Assembly: GCA_019279435.1 (NCBI GenBank)
Contig: JAAALK010000287.1
Coordinates: forward strand, 88,865,532-88,929,531
Source of the DNA: Zizania palustris
Taxonomy: Eukaryota > Streptophyta > Magnoliopsida > Poales > Poaceae
Direction: 5' to 3'
Length of the DNA: 64,000 bases
In this document: piece by piece, positions 1-10,824 of the stretch
Layout: every line of letters begins with the position of its first letter
Position numbering within the stretch: position 1 is the first letter of the stretch
The notes under the pieces: model-generated
Database searches by the model: none
Seen by the model: only the letters and a program-made list of their open reading frames with translations
What the model was told of the DNA's origin: nothing
Translations under genes and position numbers: made by a program

Positions 1-175
1 CAGCCCGACTTCGCAGCCTCCTCTGCCCGACAGTCGCTCGCTGCCCATGTACCTGAGTCACACGCGGCCCATGAAACAACAGATCTCCTTTTCTTCAGTC
101 CTCGTTTGACTATCGTTGACAATGACTCATCACTTCTGGAGCCATGAGGCCCACGCTATTCAGCATGGCTCCTCA
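1..175 (-). mobile_element. 5' terminus of a SIRE-C-type LTR, reverse orientation
   Basis: Read on the minus strand this starts TGAGGAGCC and matches, with substitutions and small indels, the first ~180 bases of the LTRs at 43737 and 60371. It stops abruptly at 175, where Tekay integrase coding sequence begins, so it is the edge of a SIRE-type element (or solo LTR) lying to the left of the window and inserted in Tekay-A pol. The rest is not visible, so its target-site duplication cannot be checked. Confidence 0.75.
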
Positions 176-733
176 GCAGAAGAGAAGGTTAAAGTCATCA
201 GGAACAGATTGAAGATAGCCCAATCCTGACAGAAGAGCTATGCCGATAACCGACGGAGAGACCTAACCTTTGAGGAGGGCAACTATGCCTATCTCCGAGT
301 CACTCCCCTTCGTGGCACCCAAAGGTTCAACATGAGAGGCCAGTTAGCACCCCATTATGTCGGACCCTTTCGGATCCTCTTACGGCAAGGAGAAGTGGCA
401 TATCAGTTGGAACTACCGCCATCTTTGACAGGAGTCCACGATATGTTCCACGTCTCTCAGCTAAAGAAGTGTCTCCATGTGCCCACCGAGCAAGACGACC
501 TCCAACAGCTCAATGTCTAGGGAGACTTGACCTACATCGAGAAACCCGTCTGGATTCTAGAAGTCAAGGAAAGGGTAACTAGAAGCCATGTGGTCCGCTT
601 CTGCAAGGTCCAGTGGGACAACCACCCCGTCGAAGAAGCCACATGGGAAAAAGAGGACGAGTTAAAGACCCAATACCCTGAGCTATTCGAGGAACTTTCC
701 AAATCTCAAGGACGAGATTCTTTGTAAGGGGGA
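176..733 (+). pseudogene. Tekay-A pol, 3' end (integrase C-terminus and chromodomain)
   Basis: The translation follows the last ~185 residues of the intact Tekay-B polyprotein at 7423-10824: a stretch equivalent to VKIIRDRLKAAQS, then GPFRIL, then a chromodomain with RSHVVRFCKVQW and EEATWE. The chromodomain is the chromatin-targeting module of chromovirus integrases. The reading frame carries two in-frame stops. One is a TGA where Tekay-B has an Arg codon (about 227), and the other is a TAG at 518-520 where Tekay-B has Gln (CAG). Both are single C-to-T changes. The 5' part is replaced by a SIRE LTR edge at 175. A polypurine tract (AAGGGGGATAGG) follows at 726-737. Confidence 0.9.
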
Positions 734-739
734 TAGGTT

Positions 740-2312
740 TGTAACATCCCAAATTTTAAGAGAAATAAAAATACATTTTATTATATTTTTCTAGAAAAGA
801 TTATTTTTGAAATTCCCTTAATGCCATTTGTGCCCCAAATGAACTAGAACCTAGAGGAAATGTCCAAACCAGAGGCTAGGAAAATTTGTATATGATCCCA
901 AGGCCAAGATATATTTTTGAGATTTTTTTATAAATTTTTATAACTCATGGAAGCAACCCAAATAATTTAAACCAATTTCAGCAATTATTTTTATTCAAAA
1001 AGAATTTAAACAATAACACCTCACACCTCACACTGACAGATGGGCCCCGCTCGTAAGCCCCCCTCTCCCTCCACGCGCGTGCCCGACACCTCAGCCCCAC
1101 CTGTCGGTGCCAACACTCCCGCACGCCTCGGCCCCACCCATCAGTCACGTCCCGTTGCCACGCCCCTCGCCCCACGCCCACTGATCGGTGGCCCCCTCCC
1201 ATTAAATCGACGACGACAATCAATTCCTCGCGATACGCCGACTGTTTCCCCTCTTTAATCAACGCGTCATCGCCTCGGGACCACCGCTCGCATGCAAGGA
1301 AAGAGGCTCGCCGGCGTTGATGAGAGTTTACTCTCGGCCTCCCCTGATTATGCCCCCTCTGACCCCACCGACGCCCCTGATTATGCCTCCACCACGTCCA
1401 ACCCGCACGTCCATTTGCTTTGAGAATGAACAGAACACCCATAATCTGATTTTTAGCTCCACGCCACCGCCCTCGCTCTAGCTGTCGCTCGCCGTCGCCA
1501 GAGTTCTCCTCCACCCTCAGTGAACGCACCATCATGACCACTGAAGCCTCCCTAACCTCGGCCACTACTCCTCAGCTGACAAAACACGTCAGAACCCCAC
1601 TGCCGACGAAGGACCCAAACACCTCCGTCACCCTCGCTCGTCACCGGCCACACCCCGTCGACCTCGGACCACCGCAATGGTACCCTCGTACTCCCCTAGT
1701 CGCCCTCTTTCCGTTTCTAGGCGTAGATAGGGCCGCCGCTAGTCGTCGTGGACTTTCACCCACTCATCGTCGCCGAAGAAGACGACCAGCACGGGTAGAG
1801 TACCCATGTCAAGTCGGATTCAATCGCGACCGTGCGATCGCAATCGGACGACACAGATTGTAGCATGTGTTCGGTTTAATCTGGTCCGTCCGATCATAAC
1901 GAAGGGGTACATTTTAATCTTGCGCGTCCGTTAGTATTTGAAACCCGCATCGAATCCAGGGCATACACCGCGTACTGATTCAATCTTTTAATCTCAGTCG
2001 TCCGTTTTCATTAACATCGTTTGCCTCTCCTGTGGCCGCCTGATCGCGATAGAACAACGATCCGCTATCCGGTGCACGCGCAAAGTACACAGGTTCATGG
2101 TGGATCCGGTTCACCGTGGACCGGCGACTGTTTTTGGTTTAATTTAAATTCCAGAAATAGTTTTAAACTTCTAAAATTCATATCTTGCTCATTTTAACTC
2201 CAAATTTAACCATTTTAATTCCAGAAAATTCATAATTTTATTCTATACATGTTTGTACAATAAAAAACAGTAGGTTTACTTTGAGTATTTTATTTTTATT
2301 TAATAAAGTATA
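740..2312 (+). repeat. Tekay-A 3' LTR, left portion
   Basis: Starts TGTAACATCCC directly after the polypurine tract. It holds an AT-rich start, then a GC-rich block (about 1020-2120) whose segments resemble the GC-rich block of the Tekay-B LTRs in the same relative place, for example the stretch containing aaggggtac and gcgatcgcaatcgg. Open frames in the GC-rich block, such as 978-1565, show no conserved domain and are compositional. The LTR stops at 2312, where Tat-A was inserted. Confidence 0.85.
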
Positions 2313-2808
2313 TGTTGGCATAAATTATTACGCTAACAGGTTTCTAGAGATTAGAAACTAACAAACGAAGTGTTTGTGAAGTAAACTATTTCAAGCCTCC
2401 GAAGTGGATAATAGCTCAAAACAGTTCGAAGATGTGTATTGAATAACTTGATATTCCATCCTCATTACAGGGTAAAACAGGGGGTATTTATAGGCCCAAA
2501 CATTAAGAAAAAGACCCTTTTACCCCTCTGTTACAACCGACATAGTGGAAACTATTCGGTACCCTTAATAGGGCTAAAATGGTAAAAGACTAATCTAATG
2601 AGAAAGAAGATAAGTCTTCCATCCTAGCTGGAAGAAAAGCTCTCGGAAGAGTCCAAGTTCGAAGATATACTCCGAACTAGAGTTCGCCTCCATACTTCGA
2701 ACTTGATCCAACGTACTGCCGGAGTTAGATGCTAGAAACCTTTGATTCAATCACCTGCCTTTGTCTTGTTATAGCAATAACCCTGAAGATGAAGTATTTG
2801 CCCCAACA
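2313..2808 (-). repeat. Tat-A 3' LTR
   Basis: This 496-bp LTR pairs with 25566-26062. In the plus reading it starts TGTTGGCATAAA and ends GCCCCAACA. Scattered substitutions separate it from its partner. A TATA box for the minus strand lies at 2483-2494. Confidence 0.92.
2483..2494 (-). promoter_or_regulatory. TATA box of Tat-A LTR (3' copy)
   Basis: The minus strand reads CCTATAAATACC in the middle of the LTR, conserved at the same place in the other LTR (25736-25747). It probably sets the transcription start of the element. Confidence 0.6.
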
Positions 2809-2820
2809 GTAGCCCCTCGA
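2809..2820 (-). other. Tat-A polypurine tract
   Basis: The minus strand reads TCGAGGGGCTAC immediately before the 3' LTR, the expected place and composition of the plus-strand DNA primer. Confidence 0.7.
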
Positions 2821-3137
2821 ATACGCTTCTCCGCTAGATCTGTAACGTTAGGAGAGCAGTATACGCAAGAAAAATAATCATGCGCAGGGGTTAACATATT
2901 TAATCAACCTCCGAAATATGCGGAGATTCAAAGCTTCGAATCAACTTCGAAGAAAATTATATTCGAACTATTTTTAGAATTAACTTAAGGAGTTTGAAAG
3001 ATTTCTTAGACTTAGAAGAAATAGTCGTTGGCTTTTTCCTTTCAGCGGAAGTTACGTGATGCGTTAACTTTGCAAAGGGGTAACGGTTAAGAATGCGAAA
3101 CGGCAATCATAAACGGTAAAAAATCATGGGCTTGGGC

Positions 3138-3145
3138 TATAAATA
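3138..3145 (+). promoter_or_regulatory. TATA box of the Tat-A antisense gene
   Basis: TATAAATA lies 95 bases upstream of the ATG at 3240, on the strand opposite to gag-pol and outside the LTR. A pyrimidine-rich, CA-containing stretch follows at about +30, suiting a start site near 3170. This suggests the antisense gene has its own promoter and is not read from the LTR. Confidence 0.65.
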
Positions 3146-3974
3146 GGGGACCCAGACCCTTCCCAAATACCCTTCTCACCGCTTTCGTGCAAACAAGCCC
3201 TAGCCTCCAAATTCCTTCTCTAGCAATCCGTGCGATTTCATGGCGAAGACAAGCTTCAAGGTCCTTGCGTTGGCTTCAGCCCTTGCCCGGCAGCAGGCTG
3301 TGGCCGCAACGGCGGCAACGGCATTAGTGGCGGCGCCAGGAAGAAATCCCCAAAATGTTGGTCCTCACGATCTCCTCCCCACATCGTCGAAGTATTCAGA
3401 CCAGTCTTATCAACTGGGACCATCTACCTGCAAGAGGGAATCGCTCGCAGCAGCAGTGGAAGGAAAAATTAGTTCGGAGATCATAATCCGCAAACCTGGG
3501 AAGGAGGCCATCCCTTCGCCAAGGCCTGGAGAAGTGGTACTCTTCGAAGCTTTCTTCGAACCGGGGTTAGGACTTCCGGCAGTCGACTTCTTATCGGAGG
3601 TGTTGGATTTATTTCACGTCACCCTCCCCCAACTCTCTCCGAACGCAATAGCACGCCTTGCCATCTTCGAATGGGCGTTTTGAGTTGAAGGCTGCGAAGG
3701 AAGAGCAGAGATCTTCGCAGCACTGCACAAGGCATCTTGCCAACCCAAGACTTACGTAGGCTGCGGAGGTGAAAAGATCGTGGTGGCCTTCGGAAGCATC
3801 AAATTTTGGCTTCGGGATGAGTATGCTCTAAGATTTCCAACGAAGGCCATCAATACCAGATGGTACACAGATTGGATCCTCCGGTGGTTTTATGCCGAAG
3901 TTGGGGCAAGCAGTCGTTTGGCCGGACCCTTGCAAGACATAAACTTCCGAAGGGAAGCCCTAGTTCATCCGGAT

Positions 3975-6900
3975 TGTAGCGCCCCGATTTATCAAATCGA
4001 GACATTATTGAATTTCATAAGAAAAACAATAATACAAGAGGTTCATCATGCGACAACGTACATACGACAATATCCATGGTACGCAGACCATATTTATTAC
4101 ATCAAAGTTTTAATAAAAACAGTGAAATAAAAATAATTAGATAGCGGCATGACGAACATATTCTTCAGGATTTTTCTTCTCGACTGGGTCGCTACTCCAG
4201 ACCGTCTTCGTAGTAAGCATCCTCTGTGGGGTCCAACGGGTATGAGTACAAAATGCACTCAACAAGCCACCGCAAATGCAAGTAATAATGCAGGATAATA
4301 AACAAGGAAGGGTAATGGCTAACATTGCGGAAAAGTACAGTTTCAGTTATTGCATTTAGTGTAATCATATTTTAATCATGCGGAAAGTAAACATGAACAT
4401 CATCAACATCAACTAACTCGAGGGGTACAGTCAGCCCCACCTCGCTCAACAGTCCTTACATGTCAATCCATCATGCACATACATATTCAAAGTAAACTAA
4501 CTGGGGGATGTCACGCAACCCGCCCTTGACCGTGGGCTCGGCTTTTCGAAAAGATTTAAGACTCTGATCAGAGATGTACTACTGTACCCACAAGGCACGC
4601 ACTCATCCCAAATGAGATGACCCATACCACGGGAACTCGTGCCAAAACCTCGGCATGAAGTGTTCCAAGCGATAACCACCCGCTCTAGGTTTCGCCGGCG
4701 CGCCGGACCACATCCCGGCTAACGTCGCACCCCCTTTTGCGCCACATTGGTACAAGTCACCCGCAGGTGCAACTTGACCCATCTCCAAATGGTGGCCTCG
4801 GTTTGGAACAACCCATACCTTAGTTAGGACTTACCCACTAGACTTGTGGTTAGTACATAAGTGTATTGCAACGGATCTCTCAGACCGGTCCTTATAGTGC
4901 CCCGTGTGCTACCGACCAATGCCCTAGCTTGCACCCAGAACCCACCATGCATACACTCACAACCATAACTCATCACCAACAGAATTTCCAAGGATAAGAA
5001 GTAACGGGGATCATATAATAGAACAATTTTGCTACGACTCATTTTTTATCCTATAGCGATCGTGTCAATACATTGGACACTAGCTAATATCATTGATCAT
5101 ATGGTGACAAGGAGGTTAGGCGAGAGAGCATGGCTTGGGTTGCACATCAAGGTCGGGGGATCCTAAATAAATATATTGTAAGGGTTTCATTTGACTAATG
5201 CATGTATAGCCTATGAGTTTTAGCGATATTTTAATCAAACATGGGTTCAATATGCTCAAAAGATTGGTTTGGTGACTTGCCTTGTTCAGCAAAAGGAGAG
5301 GGAGGGACTTCGGGGAAGTACTCCGGCTCCTCGGCGACGTCGTAGTCTTTTTGATATAGTAGAGTAAAATAAAAAGAACACAACATTCAATCAAACAATA
5401 TAACAATACATTATAAGCAAATAAGTTAAAGTTGGTTTGATTATAAATAAAATAAATCCAATGGTTAAGGTTCTGTGGTTTATTTTATAAATAAATTTTA
5501 AAGGAATTAAAGAGTTGTCCTTTCTTTGAAAAGGATGTCTAAATGTGATTATTGCCATATTAAATTCTCAAATAAGTGTGAAATGAAAAGTTCATGTTAA
5601 TTTGATGGTTTTCAGTGAATGGATAGAATGGAAATAAATCTAAATTTTTCTGAAGTTTAAACATTTGAATTTATATTTTAATCCTAAAGGCATTTGAATA
5701 TTCATTTGAATAAACATGAAAAGGTCAAAGTAAACCTACTGTTTTTATTGCATAAACATGTAGAGAATAATATTATGAATTTTCTGAAATTGGAATGACA
5801 ATTTTTAGAGTTCAAATGTGCTAGATATGAATTTTACAAGTTTAAAAGTATTTCTGAAATTCATTTTCAATTTACAAACCCCTCGGGTCCACGGTGAGCC
5901 AGGCCCACGGTGAACCCGCGCACTATGCGCGTGCGCCGGGTCGATCTGGACCGTCGGATCCAGATCCGACGCGCGAGGGCGAGGCGGGGCGCGTTAAAGT
6001 GACGTGGATGGCCAGGATTAAAACGTTTGAACCGGTACGCGATGGACGGCTTAGATGCGATGCGGGGTTTTAAAACTAACGGACGCACGAGATTAAAACG
6101 TACCCCTTCGCCGAGATCTAACGGATCAGATTAAATCGCACGCGGGGATTAATCGTCACCGTCGGATCCAGATCGCACGGTCGTGCGTGAATCCGACACG
6201 ACACGGGTACTCGACCCGTGCCGATCGTCTTCTCCGACGACGGCGAGTGGGCCTGCGGCCACGGCGAGCGACGGTGTTCGAGTCTAAGGCCTAAAACGGA
6301 ACGAGGGTGGCATGAGGATCATGGGGGTACCTCGGCGGTGAGAAAAGGTCGACGGGGTGAGGCCGGCGACGAGCGGAGGCGGTGGAGGCGTTCGGGTCCT
6401 TGGCGGCGACGGCGATCCGGCGAGGTTCGTCGTCGACGGAGTGGTGGCCGAGGTCGGCGAGGTCCTGGCGGTCACGATGGTGGCGGAGGCACGGACGGGG
6501 ACGGTTCAAGGCGACGGCGAGCGGTGGCCGGAGGTGGAGTAGGGGGATTGCGCTAAAAGGCGAAGTGTGGGCGTTCGGCAGGGTCTGAGTGCGATTGGAT
6601 GCGTGAACCGAACGCGGTGGAGGGCCGTGGTTTAAATAGGTGTACCGGCGGGGGCAGGGAGGGCGCAATCGACGGCGGCCGGGGATAAATGCGCCTTGAC
6701 GCCGGCGAGCTCGGGTTGACGCGGTTAAACGCACCTGGACGTGAATCGGGCGGGATTAATAGAGGGAAACGGCCGGCGCGTTGAGGGGAATTCAATGCAG
6801 ACGTTGGATTAAAGGGAGGGGGCCAGCGGGGGCGGATCCTAGGCGGAGTTAGGGCTTCGGCCGGCGAGGGGGGGGATCTGGGGGCGGATCTCGCGGGGAC

Positions 6901-7378
6901 GAAGGTCCTGACAAGCGGGGGCCACTCGTCAGTGGGCGCGAGAGGGCGAGGGTGGCGACTGACGGGTGGGGCCGAGGTGTCAGGCGCGCGCGCGAGGGAA
7001 AGTGTTCGGCGCCGACAGGTGGGGTCGGGCTGTCAGTCTAAGGCGCGCGGGGTAACGGGCTGGGCCGGCCGGGAGAGAGAGAAGGGAGGCGGGAAGCCCA
7101 TTACTGTTACTAAGGTTTTCAGATTTAAAATAATTGCAGAAAATGGATTAAATATTTTGGGGTATTTCCAGAGTGGATAAAAATTTATAAAAATTCTCAA
7201 AAATATATTTTGGCCTTGGGAGTTTATACAAAAATTTTCAGCTCCTGGTTTGGTCATTATCTCTATGATGTAGTTCAAAAGGGTATAAGAAAGGTATTAA
7301 AGGTATTTTCAGAAATATAAAATCCAGGAAATTGAATTAAATAATATTATTATTGTTTAGGAAATTTGGGGTGTTACA
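3975..7378 (-). repeat. Tekay-B 3' LTR
   Basis: A 3404-bp LTR. The plus reading starts TGTAGCGCCCC and ends GGGGTGTTACA. Contents: a spacer, an AT-rich block (about 5400-5870), a GC-rich block (5870-7100) and a conserved AT-rich end. The open frames in the GC-rich block occur on both strands and have no domain; I read them as compositional. Confidence 0.95.
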
Positions 7379-7394
7379 AACCTATCCCCCTTAC
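7379..7394 (-). other. Tekay-B polypurine tract
   Basis: The minus strand reads TAAGGGGGATAGGTT just ahead of the 3' LTR, the same tract seen in Tekay-A at 726-737. Confidence 0.85.
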
Positions 7395-7422
7395 AAAGAA
7401 TCTCGTCCTCGAGATTGGAACG

Positions 7423-10400
7423 TTACTCGAATAACTCGGGGTATTGGGCTTTTAGCTCGTCTTCCTTTTCCCAAGTGGCTTCTTCGGCGGGATGGTTGTT
7501 CCATTGGACTTTGCAGAAGCGAACAACGTGACTTCTGGTTACTCTCTCCTTGGTTTCCAAGATCTTGATGGGTGTTTCTATGTAGGTCAAGTCTTCTTGG
7601 ACATTAAGCTGCTGAAGGTCGGCTTGCTCGGTGGGTACACGGAGGCACTTCTTCAGCTGAGAGACATGGAACACATCATGAACTCCTGCCAAGGATGGAG
7701 GCAGTTCAAGTTGATATGCCACTTCTCCTTGTCGTCGGAGGATCTGGAAAGGTCCGACGTAGCGGGGTGCTAGTTTGCCTTTCATGTTGAACCTTTGAGT
7801 GCCACGGAGGGGAGTGACTCGGAGGTAGACATAATCGCCCTCCTCAAAGGCTAGGTCTCTTCGACGGTTGTCGGCATAGCTCTTCTGGCGGGATTGGGCT
7901 GCCTTCAATCGGTCTCTTATGATCTTAACCTTCTCTTCAGCTTCTCTTAATAGATCCGTCCCAAATAGTTGCGACTCTCCGGTTTGATCCCAGAGCAACG
8001 GCGTTCTGCACTTACGTCCATAGAGTGCTTCGAACGGGGACATTTGCAGGCTGGCTTGATAGCTGTTGTTGTAGGAGAACTCCGCATATGGTAAGTTCTT
8101 GTCCCACATTCCGCCAAAGTCCAGAGCACACGCTCTAAGCATATCCTCCAGTATCTGGTTGACCCTTTCGGTTTGACCGTCGGTCTGTGGATGATAGGCG
8201 GTGCTAAAGTTCAGCCGGGTGCCGATTTCCTCTTGAAGGTTCTTCCAAAACTTGGAGGTAAACTGACTCCCACGGTCAGATACAATCTTCTTAGGAACTC
8301 CGTGAAGGCACACGATCCGGGTCATATACAACTCAGCCAACTTGGCGACGGTGTAAGTTGTCTTGACCGGAACGAAGTGAGCTACCTTGGTGAGTCGGTC
8401 GACGATCACCCAGATAGAATTATGACCAGCTTGGGTCCTAGGCAGTCCCGTGTTGAAGTCCATTCCTATCTCTTCCCACTTCCATTCAGGGACCTTGAGA
8501 GGTTGAAGGAGTCCGGCAGGCCTCTGATGCTCTGCCTTGACTCGCCGGCATGTGTCGCACTTGGCCACATACTCAGCTATTTCTCTCTTCACGCTGACCC
8601 ACCAATATTTCTCCTTCAGATCTTGATACATCTTTGTACTCCCAGGATGGATGGAGTATAACGTATCGTGGGCTTCTTGAAGGATGAGGGTCTTTAATTC
8701 AGGTAGGTTGGGTACGCATATCCGGTTTCCGAACCAGATGGTACCATGCTCGTCCTCGGAAAATCCGGGGGCTTTACCCTTTCTCATGTTCTGCTGGATC
8801 TCCAGGATGTCCGGGTCTTCCTTCTGCTTCTCTCGGATCTGGTCTATCAAGATAGGCCTAGACTCCAAGGCCGCGAGGTATGCTCGGGTAGTGATCCCCA
8901 AGTTCAGTCTCTCCATCTCCTTGTAGAGTAAAGGAGCTTGGTCCTGAACCATGATGGCATTGCAGTACCCTTTTCGACTAAGGGTGTCTGCCACCACATT
9001 CGCTTTGCCCGGATGATAATGGATGCCCAAGTCATAATCCTTGATCAGTTCCAACCATCTTCTTTGCCTGAGATTCAGATCTAGTTGGGTGAATATGTAC
9101 TTGAGGCTCTTGTGGTCGGTGAAGACCTCACACCGATTTCCCACAAGGTAATGTCTCCATATCTTCAAGGCATGAACCACGGCTGCTAATTCCAGGTCGT
9201 GGGTCGGGTAGTTCAGCTCATGCGGCCTTAGCTGTCGGGAGGCGTAGGATATCACTTTCCCTTCTTGCATTAAGACGCATCCCAATCCTTGCCGAGAGGC
9301 ATCACAGTAGACGTGGAAGTCTTTCCAGATGTCTGGCAGAGTCAGAATGGGAGCTGATACTAGCTTCCTCTTGAGGGTCTGGAAGCTTTCTTCGCAGTCG
9401 GGGGTCCATTCAAACTTCACTTCCTTCTGCAGAAGTCTGGTCATAGGCTTGGCGATCTTGGAAAAATTCTCGATGAACCGGCGGTAGTATCCAGCCAATC
9501 CGAGAAAACTCCGGATCTCGGTCACGGTTGTAGGCTGCAGCCAGTTGGTTACCGCTTCAACGGTGGTTGGGTCCACTGCTATTCCTCCGGCAGATATGAC
9601 ATGACCGAGGAACTTCACCTCAGACGACCAAAATTCGCATTTGCTGTATTTTGCGTACAGTTGCTGCTCCCTTAGCTTTCCGAGGGTCAAACGGAGGTGA
9701 GTCTCGTGTTCTTCCTTGGTCTTGGAGTAAACGAGGATATCGTCGATGAATACCACGATGAACTTGTCCAAGAACTCCATGAATACATTGTTCATCATGT
9801 TCATGAAAAAGGCCGGGGCATTCGTGAGTCCGAACGACATCACGGTGTACTCGTAGAGTCCATAGCGGGAGGTGAAGGCAGTCTTGGGTATGTCTTCTTC
9901 TCTAATCCTCAACTGGTGATAACCTGACCTGAGGTCAATCTTGGAAAACACCGAGGATCCTTTCAGTTGATCGAACAGGTCGTTGATCCGAGGCAATGGG
10001 TACTTGTTTTTGATGGTTACGTCGTTCAAGGCTCTATAGTCCACGCACATCCTCTTGGTCTTGTCCTTCTTCATGGCAAATATAACCGGTGCGCCCCAGG
10101 GTGAGGTACTTGGCCGAATATACCCTTTCTGCTCTAGGTCTTCGATGTTGCTCTTGACTTCGGCTAATTCATTGGCGGCCATCCGGTACGGGCGCTTGGA
10201 GATTGGAGTGGTCCCGGGGACAAGTTCGATTCTGAATTCGATGTCCTGCTTGGGAGGCATTCCAGGTAGGTCTTCAGGGAAGACATCCGCAAACTCCTTG
10301 ACTATAGGTACCTCTTCAAGGGCTATCGAGCGAAGGGATGCTCCGAGTGGCTTGCAACTGGTCATTCGAAAGGTGACGGCTGCACCTTCAGGGTTGGTCA

Positions 10401-10824
10401 CCGTGACGGACTTGTTGGCACAGTCGATCACTCCCTTGTGCTTCATCAACCAATCCATCCCTAGTATAAGGTCGAGTCTGGTGCATTGGATGAGGACTGG
10501 CTCGGCCCGAAACAGTACTCCTTGGATGTCAATTTGAACCTTAGGGCTGTATAAGCGGGCTAAGGTCCTATTGCCGGGAGTGGCAATCACCATGGGCAGG
10601 GGTAGAGGAAGCACGTCCAGTCCGTTTGTTTTCACAAAACCATCCGAGACGAAGGAGTGTGTCGCTCCAGAGTCAAATAATATTACGGCCGGTACGGAAT
10701 TCACAGTAAACGTAGCGAGCACGACTTCAGGTGCCTCCTGAGCTTCTTCCGCGTTGATGTGGTTTACGCGGGCTCGCACCGCCTGGTTGGGTGCCGCGCC
10801 TTGGGACTGCTTGGGGTGGGGACA
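7423..10824 (-). CDS. pol: Tekay-B pol polyprotein region (protease-RT-RNase H-integrase-chromodomain)
   Basis: The frame is open across the whole pol. Counting from Met at 10779: aspartic protease DSGATHSF at 36-43; reverse transcriptase with MCVDYRALN near 244 and FIDD at 344-347; RNase H with YCDAS at 491 and the conserved E530 and D555; integrase HHCC zinc finger (H704, H711, C741, C744) and catalytic D774, D835 and E871; and a C-terminal chromodomain with RSHVVRFCKVQW. The last puts it in the chromoviruses, and the long LTR suits Tekay/Del. It is in the same frame as gag, so it would be made as a gag-pol fusion. Only the TAG at 10825-10827 separates the two. All catalytic residues I looked for are present. 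Confidence 0.95.
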   Translation of the reverse strand, partial: CPHPKQSQGAAPNQAVRARVNHINAEEAQEAPEVVLATFTVNSVPAVILFDSGATHSFVSDGFVKTNGLDVLPLPLPMVIATPGNRTLARLYSPKVQIDIQGVLFRAEPVLIQCTRLDLILGMDWLMKHKGVIDCANKSVTVTNPEGAAVTFRMTSCKPLGASLRSIALEEVPIVKEFADVFPEDLPGMPPKQDIEFRIELVPGTTPISKRPYRMAANELAEVKSNIEDLEQKGYIRPSTSPWGAPVIFAMKKDKTKRMCVDYRALNDVTIKNKYPLPRINDLFDQLKGSSVFSKIDLRSGYHQLRIREEDIPKTAFTSRYGLYEYTVMSFGLTNAPAFFMNMMNNVFMEFLDKFIVVFIDDILVYSKTKEEHETHLRLTLGKLREQQLYAKYSKCEFWSSEVKFLGHVISAGGIAVDPTTVEAVTNWLQPTTVTEIRSFLGLAGYYRRFIENFSKIAKPMTRLLQKEVKFEWTPDCEESFQTLKRKLVSAPILTLPDIWKDFHVYCDASRQGLGCVLMQEGKVISYASRQLRPHELNYPTHDLELAAVVHALKIWRHYLVGNRCEVFTDHKSLKYIFTQLDLNLRQRRWLELIKDYDLGIHYHPGKANVVADTLSRKGYCNAIMVQDQAPLLYKEMERLNLGITTRAYLAALESRPILIDQIREKQKEDPDILEIQQNMRKGKAPGFSEDEHGTIWFGNRICVPNLPELKTLILQEAHDTLYSIHPGSTKMYQDLKEKYWWVSVKREIAEYVAKCDTCRRVKAEHQRPAGLLQPLKVPEWKWEEIGMDFNTGLPRTQAGHNSIWVIVDRLTKVAHFVPVKTTYTVAKLAELYMTRIVCLHGVPKKIVSDRGSQFTSKFWKNLQEEIGTRLNFSTAYHPQTDGQTERVNQILEDMLRACALDFGGMWDKNLPYAEFSYNNSYQASLQMSPFEALYGRKCRTPLLWDQTGESQLFGTDLLREAEEKVKIIRDRLKAAQSRQKSYADNRRRDLAFEEGDYVYLRVTPLRGTQRFNMKGKLAPRYVGPFQILRRQGEVAYQLELPPSLAGVHDVFHVSQLKKCLRVPTEQADLQQLNVQEDLTYIETPIKILETKERVTRSHVVRFCKVQWNNHPAEEATWEKEDELKAQYPELFE

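Noticed and set aside
6218..6795. Several GC-rich open frames on both strands in the Tekay-B LTR (and again at 15257-15966)
   Set aside because: They overlap on both strands, have Arg/Gly/Pro-rich compositional sequence, and lie wholly within an LTR; no domain is visible.
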